From contig CP154955.1 of assembly GCA_039621445.1 (NCBI GenBank), positions 13,157,000 through 13,220,999 on the forward strand: DNA of 64,000 bases, written 5' to 3'. Both the position numbers and the translations under genes were made by a program. Shown in pieces: positions 31,001 through 39,699 of the stretch (positions are counted from its first letter, which is position 1; the number at the start of each line of letters is the position of its first letter). The stretch is from Euglena gracilis (taxonomy: Eukaryota > Euglenida > Euglenophyceae > Euglenales). The notes beneath the pieces were generated by a model that ran no database searches, had not been told where the DNA came from, and was given only the letters and a program-made list of their open reading frames with translations.

Positions 31001-31874
31001 ATCTACGAGCGGCGGATCCGGAGGAACATCGCCCGGGACGAGGGACGGCCCCCACCGGTGTTCACGTCGGATGAGGAGGAGGAGGATGAAGAGGCTGAGG
31101 AAGAGGAGGGTGATGATGAGGAGGGCCAGGGGGCCAGTGGAGGGTCGTCCCCGCTGTCGTCGCACCCCAGCTACGAGGAGGGGGAGGAGGCCGAGGGGGA
31201 GGCGGAGGCGGAGCCGGAGGTCCCGGAAGGCCAGGAGGAGGCATCCGCGCAGGTGGTGGAGGGCGAGGGTGGCGAGGAGGGGGAGGGGGAGGGGGAGCAG
31301 CAGGGGGCCGCCCAGGCTGCGGTGGAGCCAGAGACCGTGGTGGAGTCCGAGGAGGAGGAGGGGGCCAGGGGGAGGGCAGCCCGTGGTCCCGGTGCCCCCA
31401 GTGGAGGAGGTGGAGGCCCCAGAGCCCACTCCCCCCCCGCCCCGCCCAGCGCCCAAGCAGCCCAGCGGCCCCCCACCCCTCGGCATGGTCCGCCGCCCCG
31501 CGGGCAAGACCCTCCCCCCGCCCCGGCGACCCTCACCCCCAAGGAAGAAGAAGAGGGGTACCCAGGAGGAGGAGCCGGAGGCGACGCCACCCCCCAAGCG
31601 GAGGACCTCCCTGCTGTCCAGCCCCAGCCCCAGCCCCAGCCGTCCCGAGGAGCCGCCCGGCGGCAACGTCCCCAGCAGCAGCGCCCGCGCCTCCCACGCC
31701 TCCAGCCACCCCCCCTCTCCCAGTCCCCAGCCCCCGGCCGGTGCCCGATCCCCAGCCCAGTCCCCAGCCCGCGGCCCCCAGCAGCAGCAGCCCCCCGCAG
31801 CGCGGACCTCCCTGCAGGAGCGGACGACCAAGTTCACCCTGCTGCCCTTCCCGCCGCCGCGGAAGGAGAAGTGA
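28059..31874 (+). CDS. Five-exon gene, unknown protein of about 1000 aa
   Basis: Exons are 28059-28416, 28599-28918, 29111-29387, 29555-30168 and 30446-31874. All four joins keep frame (phases 1, 0, 1, 0), with GT-AG borders (GTATGC, GTGTGG, GTGTGT, GTCTGT; CAG, AAG, CAG, CAG). The N-terminus is acidic then basic (EEEEEAEGERRRRKKKR). The middle is compact and probably folded (REYVVVGGQHMTAALKRMAE; FHWTEANRFIHAD). Exon 4 ends HRIDVDCWVRTEVVE and RPVKFSLHVLLHD, loosely like the DxD and SxH motifs of archaeo-eukaryotic primases, though the spacing is short. Exon 5 adds a KKKERAAKRAAQ-type basic helix, a long Asp/Glu stretch and a Pro/Ser tail. The frame changes near 31360-31380, so one indel or an unseen intron is needed to reach the TGA at 31872. 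It lies on the same strand as the 24.4 kb gene. The role is unknown. Confidence 0.75.
28417..28598 (+). other. Intron 1 (182 bp)
   Basis: Begins GTATGCGCATGTGCGCA, so a palindrome motif (28420) overlaps the 5' splice site. A second copy is at 28505. Ends CTTCGTTCGTCTCGTCACAG. Confidence 0.8.
28919..29110 (+). other. Intron 2 (192 bp)
   Basis: GTGTGGTTTGTG to CTTGTCTCACCAAG. Contains the perfect 23-bp hairpin at 29017-29066. Confidence 0.75.
29017..29066. repeat. Perfect 23-bp hairpin with 4-base loop in intron 2
   Basis: Arms 29017-29039 and 29044-29066 are exact reverse complements around the loop CACA. Each arm contains one full TGCGCA-N2-TGCGCA motif followed by TTCTTCTCT or its complement. 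Confidence 0.97.
29388..29554 (+). other. Intron 3 (167 bp)
   Basis: GTGTGTTTGTTTG to CCCTTTTCCTCACAG. One palindrome motif at 29506. Confidence 0.8.
30169..30445 (+). other. Intron 4 (277 bp)
   Basis: GTCTGTGTCTGC to CCACCCCTGCTCAG. Contains three motifs (30287, 30322, 30402). The first two form an imperfect hairpin around a TCCCTGCATGGGA loop. Confidence 0.8.
31361..31385 (+). other. Frame change in exon 5
   Basis: Upstream, the acidic frame (PETVVESEEEE) is the plausible one. Downstream, the frame one base off (QPVVPVPPVEEVEAPEPT, then PPRKKKRGTQEEE, ending LLPFPPPRKEK) is. The switch falls in GGGGGCCAGGGGGAGGG, so a homopolymer length error or a real frameshift is likely. Confidence 0.55.
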
Positions 31875-32740
31875 GTCCACAGGGGGGTGCACTCCTCTTC
31901 AGACTCCTCAGCCCAGTGCAAACATTGCGCATGCGCGCATTCTTCTGCTCACAGTGTGCTGATTGCGCACATGCGCATTGTTTTCCCATGCACACCCCAT
32001 CTCTTCCCCAGAGGCAATCCCCTCCCGTTCTGCCAACCCCTCTCGCGTGCACAGTCGACATAGCCGCCGGTGGGTACACACAGTGCACACAGCGTCCGGG
32101 CCAAAAGAATGCGCACATGCGAATTCATCCCCTCTCCTGAATCGTGCATGCCTTTTGGATTTGGTTTACCACGCGGTGCATGCACACCGGCCAGCAGCAC
32201 ACACCCCAAGCATACACCTAGGCGGTCCGGACCAGGGTGGGCACACCCCGAGGCCACTCGGGGGGTGCCACCCCTGGGAGGTGGGCCAGGTGCGGGCACG
32301 CCCCTCCCTCTCTCCCCCATGGGAGAGACACAAAGGACCAAGGGGGAGTGCACCTACCAGCGCGTCCAGCGCTGCGCCGGGGCCGGGCTGCGGCGGGGCG
32401 TCGGGCGGCGCAGGCGAAGGCGGCCAGAGGGCCGCAGTGTGTGCGAGGCACGGCGTGCCTGAACCTGTCACACCCCTCTGTCAACCCTATACACCCGGCG
32501 AAGCATACCCACGCCGCAGCAACCATGTGTCGGACCGCCCACCCCTCAACCCCTGCACACCTCCCCCTCTATACCCCTGGCACTCTCCCTCCTCTCCCCC
32601 CTATATCGGACCAAGGACCAAAGGACAGCGAGGGAAGGTAAGGGATGGGACCGGCAAGGGAGGGAAGGGTGTCTCCAGCCAAAGGCCCATGCTTTGTCTT
32701 CAAATCAAAATAAAGGCTGGGGTGGGGGGAGGGGGGTGAA
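31875..32740. other. 3' flank of the five-exon gene; three motif copies
   Basis: Motifs are at 31926, 31964 and 32110. A consensus-like GTGAGT at 31872 overlaps the stop. With CTCTTCCCCAG at 32011 it would form a further intron that also contains motifs and would add only about 17 codons. Otherwise GC-rich sequence with no clear frame. AATAAA occurs at 32709. Confidence 0.45.
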
Positions 32741-32754
32741 TGCGCACCTGCGCA

Positions 32755-33690
32755 ATACCGAGGCCACCGGGGAATGGGGGGAGCCGGCGGGTACTATGCC
32801 TTCACCGGACGAGGGTGCCGCCCCGAAAAACAGCGTTTCGTGTCGCACCGCCTTCGCTTGACGAGGTGTTTCCCCCGGCCGGCGGAGGTCAAAAACAGGT
32901 CTGCTCAGAGTCAAAAAAGTCGGATTCCTCAAAAAAATCCTCGCGTGCCGGAAGTCGTGGTACACTCTTGCTCTCGATCACCTCGGCTTGTCGGGTCGGG
33001 CGCCCCGTCGGGTGGAGGTGACTCCCTTGATAAAAAAAGAATGCGCGGGTGCGCAAACTTAGACAAAAAGTGAAAAGTGCATTCCCGGCCGTCTAAGTCC
33101 CTGCCCACTCACCTGTTGTAAATTTTTGCAAACAAATTACTTTTGGGTGCAAACTTTTTTGACATCATTTTTTGACTTCCTCGGCCTTTGGCCTCACCCG
33201 GGCACATGTCCGGACAGAAAATCTTGCCAGAAAGAATTTTGAGGTGTGGTTGGAGGATGAAAACAAACAAATAGCACACCATCTGAACGTCCTTCACGGG
33301 GAGGCGCGAGGGAGGTGCAGGGGCTCTGCCCTGGGATCGGAATTGGCGAGTTCAAAACACACAACTGCCAGAATTGCGCCCGAAAGGAAAGGGGCGGATC
33401 AATGGTCTGAAATTTCTTGCAGTGGTGAGGCAACTATCACATGGATGAATTCTTTGGGCTGTTTGTGCTTGCGCATCAACAATGCTGCACACTGGCAATG
33501 CCCAGGAACCGTTTGAAATTGAAATGACTTCACAAAAACCCAGGTTCCGGTTGATCCAGACCTAGATGCACCACGTTTTTGCCTCCCCGACTGTTTTAAC
33601 TTGGATTCACTGGCGAAACGGTAGAAAAATACTTGGCAGCCTCAGGAAAAAACCTCAAGGGGAAATTTTGAGGGCTTCTCAACAGGGCGG
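32755..33690. other. No gene seen
   Basis: The last palindrome motif (33042, one mismatch) closes the GC-rich island. Beyond about 33060 the composition turns mixed and then AT-richer. No frame with recognisable content. Confidence 0.55.
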
Positions 33691-33691
33691 G

Positions 33692-33765
33692 ATTGAGGTT
33701 GAGGTTTGGAAAAACACCTCAACCTCAATGTCAACAACCTCAACCTCAACCTCAACCTCAATGTC
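33692..33765 (+). repeat. CCTCAA hexamer repeat with inverted start, block 1
   Basis: ATTGAGGTTGAGG (about 33692) precedes repeated AACCTCAACCTCAA, so the block can fold. Block 2 is at 34078-34110. Confidence 0.8.
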
Positions 33766-34500
33766 CAAAATTCAAATAATTGAACTCACAAAATGCGTCG
33801 ATGGGACCATCTCATCTTGAAAAAACCTTCCTCAAAGGCAAGTTTGTCAGCTTTTCTGCCAATTTACAACATAAGTGGGTGGAAACAAGAAAAACATTGT
33901 GGGTTGGTGATTTAAAACTTGAGATAAGTGACCAACTGCCCAATTCTTGAAAAAATCCATGTATTTTGCCTCTCTTTGAAACTCTTTTTTCAAAGCTTTT
34001 TGTTGTTGAATCATTGAATCAATCATTTTCCTTTGGATTTTGGCATTGAGGTGACATTGAGGAAAGATGGAGGTTGGACAACCTCAACCTCAACCTCAAC
34101 CTCAATACCTCAATCCAGCCTTGTTCTCAAGGACCTGAAAGCTGGAGATATGGGACAAAATCGAGAACTTATGGCTGTGAGTTACCAACACAGCTGCCAC
34201 AAGGGAAAAAAAAATCATCTGTAAGCTGTCCAACAAATGCATATCGCTCTATTATGCTGCAAAAGAAAGTTATGTTCGCTGCTCTACCAAACCAGTGTCG
34301 TTGTCAGTTGCGCCCAATGAAAAAAATATCAAGAGAGCAACCACTCAGCAGACCATTCAGGAGCGGACGAAGAAAAAACTAATCTGAATCCAGAAGCGTA
34401 ATTGTTAATTGTTGCAGATGTCACCTGTTTCTGGGGACACAAGTCGAAAACTGGGAATTGGCGCAAATTGGCACCATTTTGTTAAAATCATAGGGGTGGG
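33766..34500. other. CCTCAA block 2, otherwise no gene seen
   Basis: AACCTCAACCTC repeats at 34078-34110. The rest is AT-rich with no recognisable frame. Confidence 0.55.
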
Positions 34501-34599
34501 GGGTAAAAAATGAAAACCATCAAAAAAAAAAAACTGTGGGGGAGCTTTGGTGACCTCGGCCAAAACAGAACAAAATTCTTGGAAAGGCCCGCCAATCCA

Positions 34600-35330
34600 T
34601 TCCTTTTTTGGGCACAGTCACCGTTCAGAGTGTGTGTGCTGGCCAATTGGAGGTGGAGCAATAATACAAATGGGTTGGAGGTGGAATCAAGCAGTTGTGT
34701 GGTCCTGTTCAAGGGAACGTTGCCATCAGACAAATAGCCATTCTGAAAAGTGTTGGTGGCCCTGCGGGGTGCATCCCGTTCCAATACTTCTGCCTGACGA
34801 TTGTGGTAGGAAATTCAGGGTCAGGCCCCTTCCAGCAGAGCAGGAAAATATCTTTCCCAAAGTCCTCAAACCATAAACTCGTGGTAAAAATGAACTGGTG
34901 ATCTAAAATGACAAAAGACTTTGGACACACAATAAATTAAAAAATGCAAAATTCAACGTCTCCACTCCCACCCAGTTTCATGATGGCCCATTGTCATTGG
35001 AGTTCAGTCTGTGCTCATCAATAAGCCACATGGGCAATGTACACACAAAAGAAATAGCCAGCAGGAACCTCGCAGCCAGCAGGAAGAGTAAAAAGGAGCC
35101 TGTTCGGGGATTGGGTCTGGTCAAAGGAACGTCGCCATCCGACAAATACCCGTTCTGGTCATCATACCGTGGCCTGCGGGGAGGCTGCCATTCACTTGGG
35201 CCTGCCTGCCGGATTGGGAAAGTGGCTCTTGACGACCTTGCCCGCTCAGTCCTGCAGAAAATGAATTGGGTGGCTCTCAAATGCGGACCCTTCCCCCCCC
35301 CAAAAATCAGGGACAAGGCGGGATCCCCAG
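34600..35330 (+). repeat. Tandem pair of diverged coding-like segments
   Basis: About 34700-34800 and 35115-35210 share the reading KGT(L/S)PSDK..PF and then LRGG/LRGA. The second copy is open over 130 codons (34991-35386, containing MGNVHTKEIASRNLAASRKS and WVALKCGPFPPPKI). The first has several stops. This is a duplicated, probably decayed, unknown gene fragment. Confidence 0.4.
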
Positions 35331-35395
35331 AGCCCCATCCGGAGCGTCCCAGATACCCAGATCTGGAGGGTGAAGGCCTGCGTTGAATCCCCCAA

Positions 35396-36165
35396 CAGGG
35401 GTGTAGAAGTAATTTTCTCTCGGGGGGGGGGGCGAGATCCTTGACAAATGATTTTTTCGCCGCCCGAAGGGCGGCGAGACGGTAGCGCTTTTTTGACAGA
35501 TGGCATTGAATGTGACAAAAAATGTGGAATTTTTGACATCATGGCACAATCCACCAAAATTTCGACATTCAAGCCGGGCGGCAAGAGACGGTGATGCCTT
35601 TTGTGTTTTGGGAATTCAAAAGGAGGGATTTCAAAAAGAGTGCAAAATGTGGAAAAAGAGATGGTAATGAGAGTTCCCTCCCAAAACCTGCCCCCTCCGA
35701 GCTATTTTGCATGGAACAAAAAAAACGTATTGCCGTCCGAAGGGCGGCTGGACGGTAATGCATTTTCCCCAAAGGCTTCCCCCCCAAAAAGCCAAATTTG
35801 CAACAGAAATGGTGTGCAGTTTAAAATTCTGAATTTAGAGGCCAAGGCAAAATGCATGTGTTTCCGAGACGGTAGTGAGATACTCACAAACAAAACCCCC
35901 AAATTGAAAAAAGGAAGGTTTTCGCCCCCTCCGACCCATGAGTTTTGGACTTGTTTGGCCGCCCGAAGGGCGGCGAGACGGTAGTGACCTCCAACAGGAA
36001 TAACACCAAAAGGTTCAATGAAAGTTGAGTTTTTTTTGTAATAAATTGAAAAGGCACAAAGAATGTGGTGAGAAAATGCACACTTTTCAAAAAAAATTCT
36101 TTCTTTCCAAAATCTCGGGGGGGGGCGGCCGCCCCCCCCCCCGACCCCCCACTTCTACACCTATG
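35396..36165. mobile_element. hAT-like non-autonomous element, 770 bp
   Basis: The left end is CAGGGGTGTAGAAGT. The right end is ACTTCTACACCTATG, inverted with two mismatches. Flanks are TCCCCCAA (35388-35395) and ACCCCCAA (36166-36173), an 8-bp duplication with one mismatch. It carries three copies of a hairpin GCCGCCC-GAA-GGGCGGC (35459, 35732, 35958), each followed by GAGACGGTAGTG or a near variant. No transposase frame. A second member starts at 41403. Confidence 0.75.
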
Positions 36166-36173
36166 ACCCCCAA

Positions 36174-37130
36174 CCACCACCCAAAGGGTTTCCAGGATTC
36201 CCATGCAGCCCTGAACCCCCCACCACAGCACCACACAAGGAAAATTCCTTCGATGCGAGCACCGAAGGAACAGGGTCCAGGGTTGATGGTTTTTCTTTTT
36301 AAAAAAATGTTTTTTCAAAACTCTAAAACACTAAAAAAAAATGGTCTTTTTGAAAATGAAAAAAATACCTATTTTGGAAACCTCAAAAAAACATGCCTTT
36401 TTGGAAACCCCTGGGGTCCTTAAACAATGACCTGTTTCAGGTTCACCTTGCAACCAAAAGAAATATGAGGCCAGTCACATAGGCACATAGGAGCGAAATG
36501 TTTTAATTGTGACCAGGGTGGGCAGCCGGTACCAGCTTTGGGCCATGTGATGGCAACCGCTGTCAACGCTGGCTGTGGGGGCAGTGAATGATTAAAGCGA
36601 CCACATCGGGCAATTTCAGGCCGTCTTTGCGCCAGTGTTAGCCCGATTTGGGCCTTGACCAAGCCACTACGTCCACAGCCGGTGTTGACAAAAGTTGCCA
36701 TCAGACCTGTATAATGTAATCAGGATGCGGTCTGGGTCCAGGACCGGGTCAAACAGAGGGAAGTGCAAGGGCCGAATTCGAGACCGAAAGGGTCTTGAAT
36801 CTTCACCCTTCTGCACGGCCTCAGACCAAAGACAGTGCATGGCCAAGGTTTCAGGGGGCCAGGGGGAGGGGACAGCGCCTTCGCGCGGTCCCCACCCCAA
36901 GGCTCCCCAAATTGGCCCAGACACAGTTGTTGACGGCCATAAGGCGCATGTACACCAAACACGTGTGCTTGGGAACCCTCCAACGGCTACCTCATCAACA
37001 CAAGATGTTGTTGGAACACTTTGGGGCAGATGAGACCAAGCTCCTCACGACACCATGCACTTTGACCTGGGCTTGGGCTAGAAATTTGGGCTGGCTAGCT
37101 TGCCCCCCCCCCCAAGAGGCTGAGCTTGGC
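36174..37130. other. No gene seen
   Basis: A-rich to 36420, then mixed sequence. Open frames near 36700-37030 overlap on both strands and show no family features. Confidence 0.5.
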
Positions 37131-38185
37131 TGATTTCAGTTCGGGCCTGAAATCAGCCAAGCCAATCCTGAGCCAATCCTCAGGCGTTCGCAGTGGCCTG
37201 GGGGAAAGGGGGGCTGGACTGCGGGGGTTTTGTTAAGCGGAGGGGGACCCAACCCCGGGGGGGGGGTGTCCAGCCAGGCTTTATCCCAGCAAGGGGATGC
37301 GGACCCCCGCCCCCCCCGGGGTGTTCGCTGACTTTTTAAGTTTTCGGCGCAAAGCGACAAAATTTTTCTTCAAAAAGGGGTAAAAATGGCCCAAAATGGA
37401 ATTCTTTGGTGGTTGGGTCTTCACCTCCAAAATTTGGCTGAAAATGCCAACGACTGTTTTGGGGGCATTTTTTGGCCTTTTCCCAGCCAGCCCGTAGGAC
37501 CCCTGGGGGTCCTGCTGCAGCTGTCCAATCTGGCAAGTGAAAATCCTAGTGCCCCACCGGTGCAAAGCACCAAAAAATGTTTTTGGCTCCCAAAACTGGT
37601 TAAAGATGATCCATTTTTGGCCATTTTGGGATTTTTTGGAACAAAATTGTGTAAAAACTTCATTTCCACCTCAGCGCCGGAAAAAATTTGCCCCCTGTCG
37701 TGGACCCGAACTAAAAATTTTCAGGGGGGAATGGGTTTCGCATTTTTCCACATTTTTTGCACATTTTTTTTCAAATTTTCAAAAAAAGCACATTTTTGTG
37801 CATTTTCCGACTTTTTTTCCAGCACATTTTTTTCCCTGTTGTCGCATTTTTCCTCATTTACCAAGTTTTTCGCGGTTTGGACCATTTTGCAATTCTTTTT
37901 TGCATTTTTTTTGAAATTTCCGAAATTTTTTCAACCTGACACTTTCAACATATTCCATAGAATTGTTGTAATTTGGTGCCATTTTTTTTGCATGTTTTTG
38001 GGCATTTTTTGCAATTTTTTGATTCTTGTGCTTTTCTTCGCAGATTCATTTTTGCACATTTTTCAAAAAAACTGCACCTTTTCTTGCCCATTTTCTCTGA
38101 GGCCTGGCTAGTGTGTTCCCCCCCTGCAATGTATTGGTCAGAACCAGACCTCTTCTTATTGTGTATTAGTGTGCATCGGTAACAC
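37131..38185. other. G/C-run block followed by T-rich low-complexity tract
   Basis: 37200-37330 has G and C runs, then TTTTCGGCGCAAAGCG (37341), one of the dispersed hairpin-like strings. 37370-38090 is dominated by CATTTTTT and CCATTTTGG repeats. Phe-rich open frames here are compositional. Confidence 0.65.
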
Positions 38186-38635
38186 ACACCAACACACAAA
38201 AAAAATGCGGATACTCACCGATCAGGCCATTGCCAAAGGACCATACCATTGCTTAGCGACCCCCCCCCCCCGGGGGTCACTTTCCACTCTGAAAAAACAA
38301 GTCAGTCACTTTACTCCCTCCTCATGTTGGCAAGGCACTATTGCCAAAAAGTCTCAAAAAAATCCAAAAAATTCCGGCGCCAGACCAGTTCGCTGGGTAC
38401 CTTGTAGAGACCAATCTAACAACGTTGAGCGGGAAATGTTCTGCTGTTTGGATAAGAATCGTAACCCTAACCCTACTCCTTCAAATAACGTCAGAAATTC
38501 TTTTTTACCACAGGTTGATGCCATCAGGAATTCTTCTTGGGCAAAAATTGCGCATTTTATGCTCCACAGGGTTTGGCCAAGGGTTTGGATGCTTTTGAAA
38601 AGGAAAACCATTGAGGTCGTTTCTATCGACCATGT

Positions 38636-38832
38636 GGTCGGCCCGACCTCCAATATGGTCGGTAACCCAAACAGGTCGGGCCGACCAGGTCGGCCCGACC
38701 TATAATCAAAAGTCCTTTGAAAAGGGGGGGGGGGTAATGCGGAATATTGGCCATTTCTGTCGACCTCCAGAGGTCGGCCCGACCATGGTCGGGCCGACCA
38801 TAGGTCGGACCGACCTAGGTCGGCCCGACCTC
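38636..38832. repeat. Cluster of GGTCGGCCCGACC palindromes
   Basis: At least six copies of GGTCGGSCCGACC and variants lie at about 38637, 38681, 38693, 38771, 38785 and 38800-38830, some separated only by AT or TA. The right part is enclosed by a 15-bp inverted repeat, GCGGAATATTGGCCA (38739-38753) and TGGCCAATATTCCGC (38844-38858), giving a nested foldback of about 120 bp. Confidence 0.85.
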
Positions 38833-38986
38833 CAGAACTAGCATGGCCAATATTCCGCCCGGGGCCTCTCCTTCGTGTGTATCGGCAAAAAAATTTTGTG
38901 TGTTGGTGTGTTTCAAAAATTGTGTATCGGTGTGTCTCAGTACGTTTTTGAAATTTTTCTTCCAGTACAGAAAAAATTGATTGGTG

Positions 38987-39601
38987 TAAACCCCCCCCCC
39001 GAATATAAGACTCCGGTGTATATTTGGGTGTCGCCCAATTTCGTCAAAGGGTGTCTCATATTGGGGGGTGTCTTATATTTGGGTTTCAGGTGGATGATTG
39101 AGGGGTGAGTAATATATTTGGACACTTTTCCAGCAAGTATGTTGTTGTGCTGATGTCCTCGGACTTTCACAAAAAGGGTTTTCAACATGTCTGACGGGTC
39201 GTCTTCCGAGGCTTTGGAGAGTATGTATGCTGAAAGCAACCAATCTGCAAGTGGTGATGAAAGTTGTGCGCCCAGGTCACTTTCTTGTTGTTCAAAATAA
39301 TAGATCATCCTTGTTCTGCTACACCCAAAAAGCAGTTGCTTCTGACCTCCTGCTTCACCCAAAGCAGCAGACTGGACGTACATTGGTTGTTTTCATCGCG
39401 CCTTGAGACTTGCTGCTCCACACTGGAAGGTCTTTCATGGGGGGGTGTCTTATATTTGGAGAAGTAGCTGCCAGCCCAGGGGTGTCTTGTATTTGGGGGG
39501 TGTCTTATATTTGTGTGTCGGCCCGAAAATCCCCAAAGGGTGTCTTATATTTGGGGGTGTCTTATAGTGAGGGGTGTCTTATATTTGGGGGAGGGGGTTT
39601 A
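38987..39601. mobile_element. TCTTATATTTGGGG foldback element, about 615 bp
   Basis: The ends are inverted: TAAACCCC...GAATATAAGAC (38987-39011) and GTCTTATATTTGGGGG...GGTTTA (39576-39601). Internal copies of GGTGTCTTATATTTGG occur near 39065, 39440, 39478, 39495, 39538 and 39572. The centre (39110-39430) is unrelated mixed sequence with no frame I recognise. No clear target duplication. Confidence 0.6.
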
Positions 39602-39651
39602 ACCCCCAACATGCCGGGATGCTGGGTCCTGAACGTCTGGGGTGAAGCAGT

Positions 39652-39699
39652 GGCTCAGAACGCCGGTTCGGGCTGCCGCCCGAACCATCGTTCTGAGCC
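39652..39699. repeat. Strong 20-bp two-part hairpin
   Basis: GGCTCAGAACG pairs with CGTTCTGAGCC, and GGTTCGGGC with GCCCGAACC. They are separated by one 2x2 internal loop and capped by TGCC. Could be an element end or a structured RNA. No A/B boxes or flanking promoter seen. Confidence 0.85.

Larger units (their letters stand above)
23211..33055. repeat. Field of 24 TGCGCA-N2-TGCGCA palindromes
   Basis: Exact copies start at 23239, 23661, 24244, 25594, 26832, 26858, 26884, 27086, 27141, 28420, 28505, 29017, 29053, 29506, 30287, 30322, 30402, 31964 and 32741. One-mismatch copies start at 23211, 24164, 31926, 32110 and 33042. The flanking bases are usually GAA or GAT on the left and ATT, AAT or AAA on the right. 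Copies occupy introns and gene flanks, with one (25594) in a coding frame. The half-site resembles that of the NRF1 family (GCGCATGCGC), but the spacing differs. Confidence 0.9.

Noticed and set aside
31071-31357. Arg-rich protein start (MRRRRMKRLRKRR) at 31071
   Set aside because: It is the off-frame reading of the Asp/Glu-rich codons. Only the part after about 31380 is plausible in that frame.
23211-33055. CRISPR-like array from regularly recurring short palindromes
   Set aside because: Spacing is irregular (12 bp to 2 kb), repeats are only 14 bp, and the locus is eukaryotic with spliced genes.
37386-38111. Phe-rich open frame of 241 codons
   Set aside because: Created by CATTTTTT low-complexity DNA. 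No start context, splice structure or domain.
38456-38476. Telomere from AACCCTAACCCTA
   Set aside because: Only two units, internal to the window. Not a telomere array.
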